This document shows positions 5,327-5,596 of a DNA stretch of 5,596 nt, piece after piece. Position 1 is the first letter of the stretch. The number at the start of each line of letters is the position of its first letter. Below the pieces are notes generated by a model that saw only the letters and a list, made by a program, of their open reading frames with translations, was not told where the DNA came from and did no database searches. The DNA comes from Clostridia bacterium (lineage in GTDB: Bacteria; Bacillota; Clostridia; Oscillospirales; CAG-272), in contig JAFOGE010000146.1 in the NCBI GenBank assembly GCA_017386965.1, positions 1 through 5,596 on the forward strand, read 5' to 3'. The translations under genes and the position numbers were made by a program.

Positions 5327-5596
5327 CAAGCAGGTCGTGGGAAGGATCTTCGATATTCAGAAGTTCTCTACGCACGATGGCCCGGGCATTCGCACGGTTG
5401 TCTTTCTGAAGGGATGCATCCTTCGTTGCCGCTGGTGCTGCAATCCCGAGTCGCAGAGCTACCGTATCCAGAGAATGAAAACCGGAGACGGAAAGGTGAA
5501 GATAGTGGGCTACGACACCACGGTGGGCGAGATTATGAAAAGCGTGGAGAGAGATATGCCGTACTACCGCAGAAGCGGCGGCGGACTTACCCTTTC
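5319..5596 (+). CDS. Glycyl radical enzyme activating protein, radical SAM (3' truncated)
   Basis: The first 92 codons of a radical SAM activase. The N-terminal Asp-Gly-Pro-Gly-Ile-Arg-Thr (20-26) and Phe-Leu-Lys-Gly-Cys are hallmarks of the family. The CxxxCxxC motif that binds the [4Fe-4S] cluster is Cys33, Cys37, Cys40, followed by Asn-Pro-Glu-Ser-Gln (42-46). Tyr-Tyr-Arg-Arg-Ser-Gly-Gly-Gly-Leu-Thr-Leu (82-92) leads into the Gly-Gly-Glu SAM-binding motif just beyond the window edge. It uses SAM to form a 5'-deoxyadenosyl radical that abstracts hydrogen from Gly814 of the enzyme encoded upstream, with which it is presumably cotranscribed. Most activases of non-PFL glycyl radical enzymes carry a Cys-rich ferredoxin-like insert after Asn-Pro-Glu-Ser. 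Here only 35 residues without any Cys separate Gln46 from Tyr82, so the insert is absent. An extra Cys41 sits beside the cluster motif. Confidence 0.93.
   Translation, partial: MDNKQVVGRIFDIQKFSTHDGPGIRTVVFLKGCILRCRWCCNPESQSYRIQRMKTGDGKVKIVGYDTTVGEIMKSVERDMPYYRRSGGGLTL

Noticed and set aside
2676..5375. A very long open frame (899 codons) antisense to the glycyl radical enzyme.
   Set aside because: It mirrors the codon periodicity of the real gene, has no SD or promoter, and its translation shows no recognisable domain, while the + strand protein has complete family motifs.
1..5596. CRISPR array, tRNA, rRNA, insertion sequence or phage element.
   Set aside because: No spaced direct repeats, transposase or integrase motifs, or recognisable RNA gene structure was found on either strand.

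Overview
The window looks like a chromosomal fragment from an anaerobic Clostridia-type Firmicute, probably a gut or rumen lineage. The evidence is an oxygen-sensitive glycyl radical enzyme with its radical SAM activase, a Gram-positive-style short lipoprotein, strong purine-rich Shine-Dalgarno sites, two perfect TTGACA-N17-TATAAT promoters and compact intrinsic terminators. Coding DNA is roughly mid-50s % GC by eye and the longest spacer is AT-rich. All genes lie on the + strand. The genus cannot be read from the sequence.

Layout. (1) Bases 2-906: the end of a putative SGNH-type secreted or membrane-associated hydrolase/acyltransferase, overlapping by 4 nt (GTGA) a small lipoprotein gene. 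An intrinsic terminator (919-959) closes this unit. (2) Bases 1032-1628: a 198-residue protein of unknown function with faint resemblance to the DUF3298/RsiV C-terminal domain. Its start is fixed by the terminator and by a good RBS. (3) Bases 1646-2534: a monocistronic unit with perfect promoter, 5' leader hairpin, Cof-type HAD phosphatase and intrinsic terminator. (4) Bases 2535-2759: an AT-rich regulatory spacer with inverted repeats, A-tracts, a second perfect promoter and a second 5' hairpin. (5) Bases 2760-5596: an 839-residue glycyl radical enzyme of the glycerol/1,2-propanediol dehydratase type, followed after 39 nt by its activating enzyme, which runs off the window.

How the genes work together. 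The last two form an obvious functional pair: the activase uses S-adenosylmethionine and a [4Fe-4S] cluster to place a radical on Gly814 of the dehydratase-like enzyme. Active-site residues known from the B12-independent glycerol dehydratase DhaB1 are nearly all present, so the enzyme probably eliminates water from a vicinal diol or a related substrate. It is not pyruvate formate-lyase. The exact substrate (glycerol, 1,2-propanediol, 2,3-dihydroxypropane-1-sulfonate or something new) is not settled, and no aldehyde reductase, transporter or microcompartment gene is visible to decide it. The other three units are separately transcribed and show no clear link to the pair.

I see no clearly new multi-gene system. 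The points most worth attention are the deviations of the radical enzyme from DhaB1 (an extra segment of about 50 residues and an unusual Trp in the active-site loop), the activase that lacks the usual ferredoxin-like insert, and the operator-like dyad upstream of the radical enzyme promoter.
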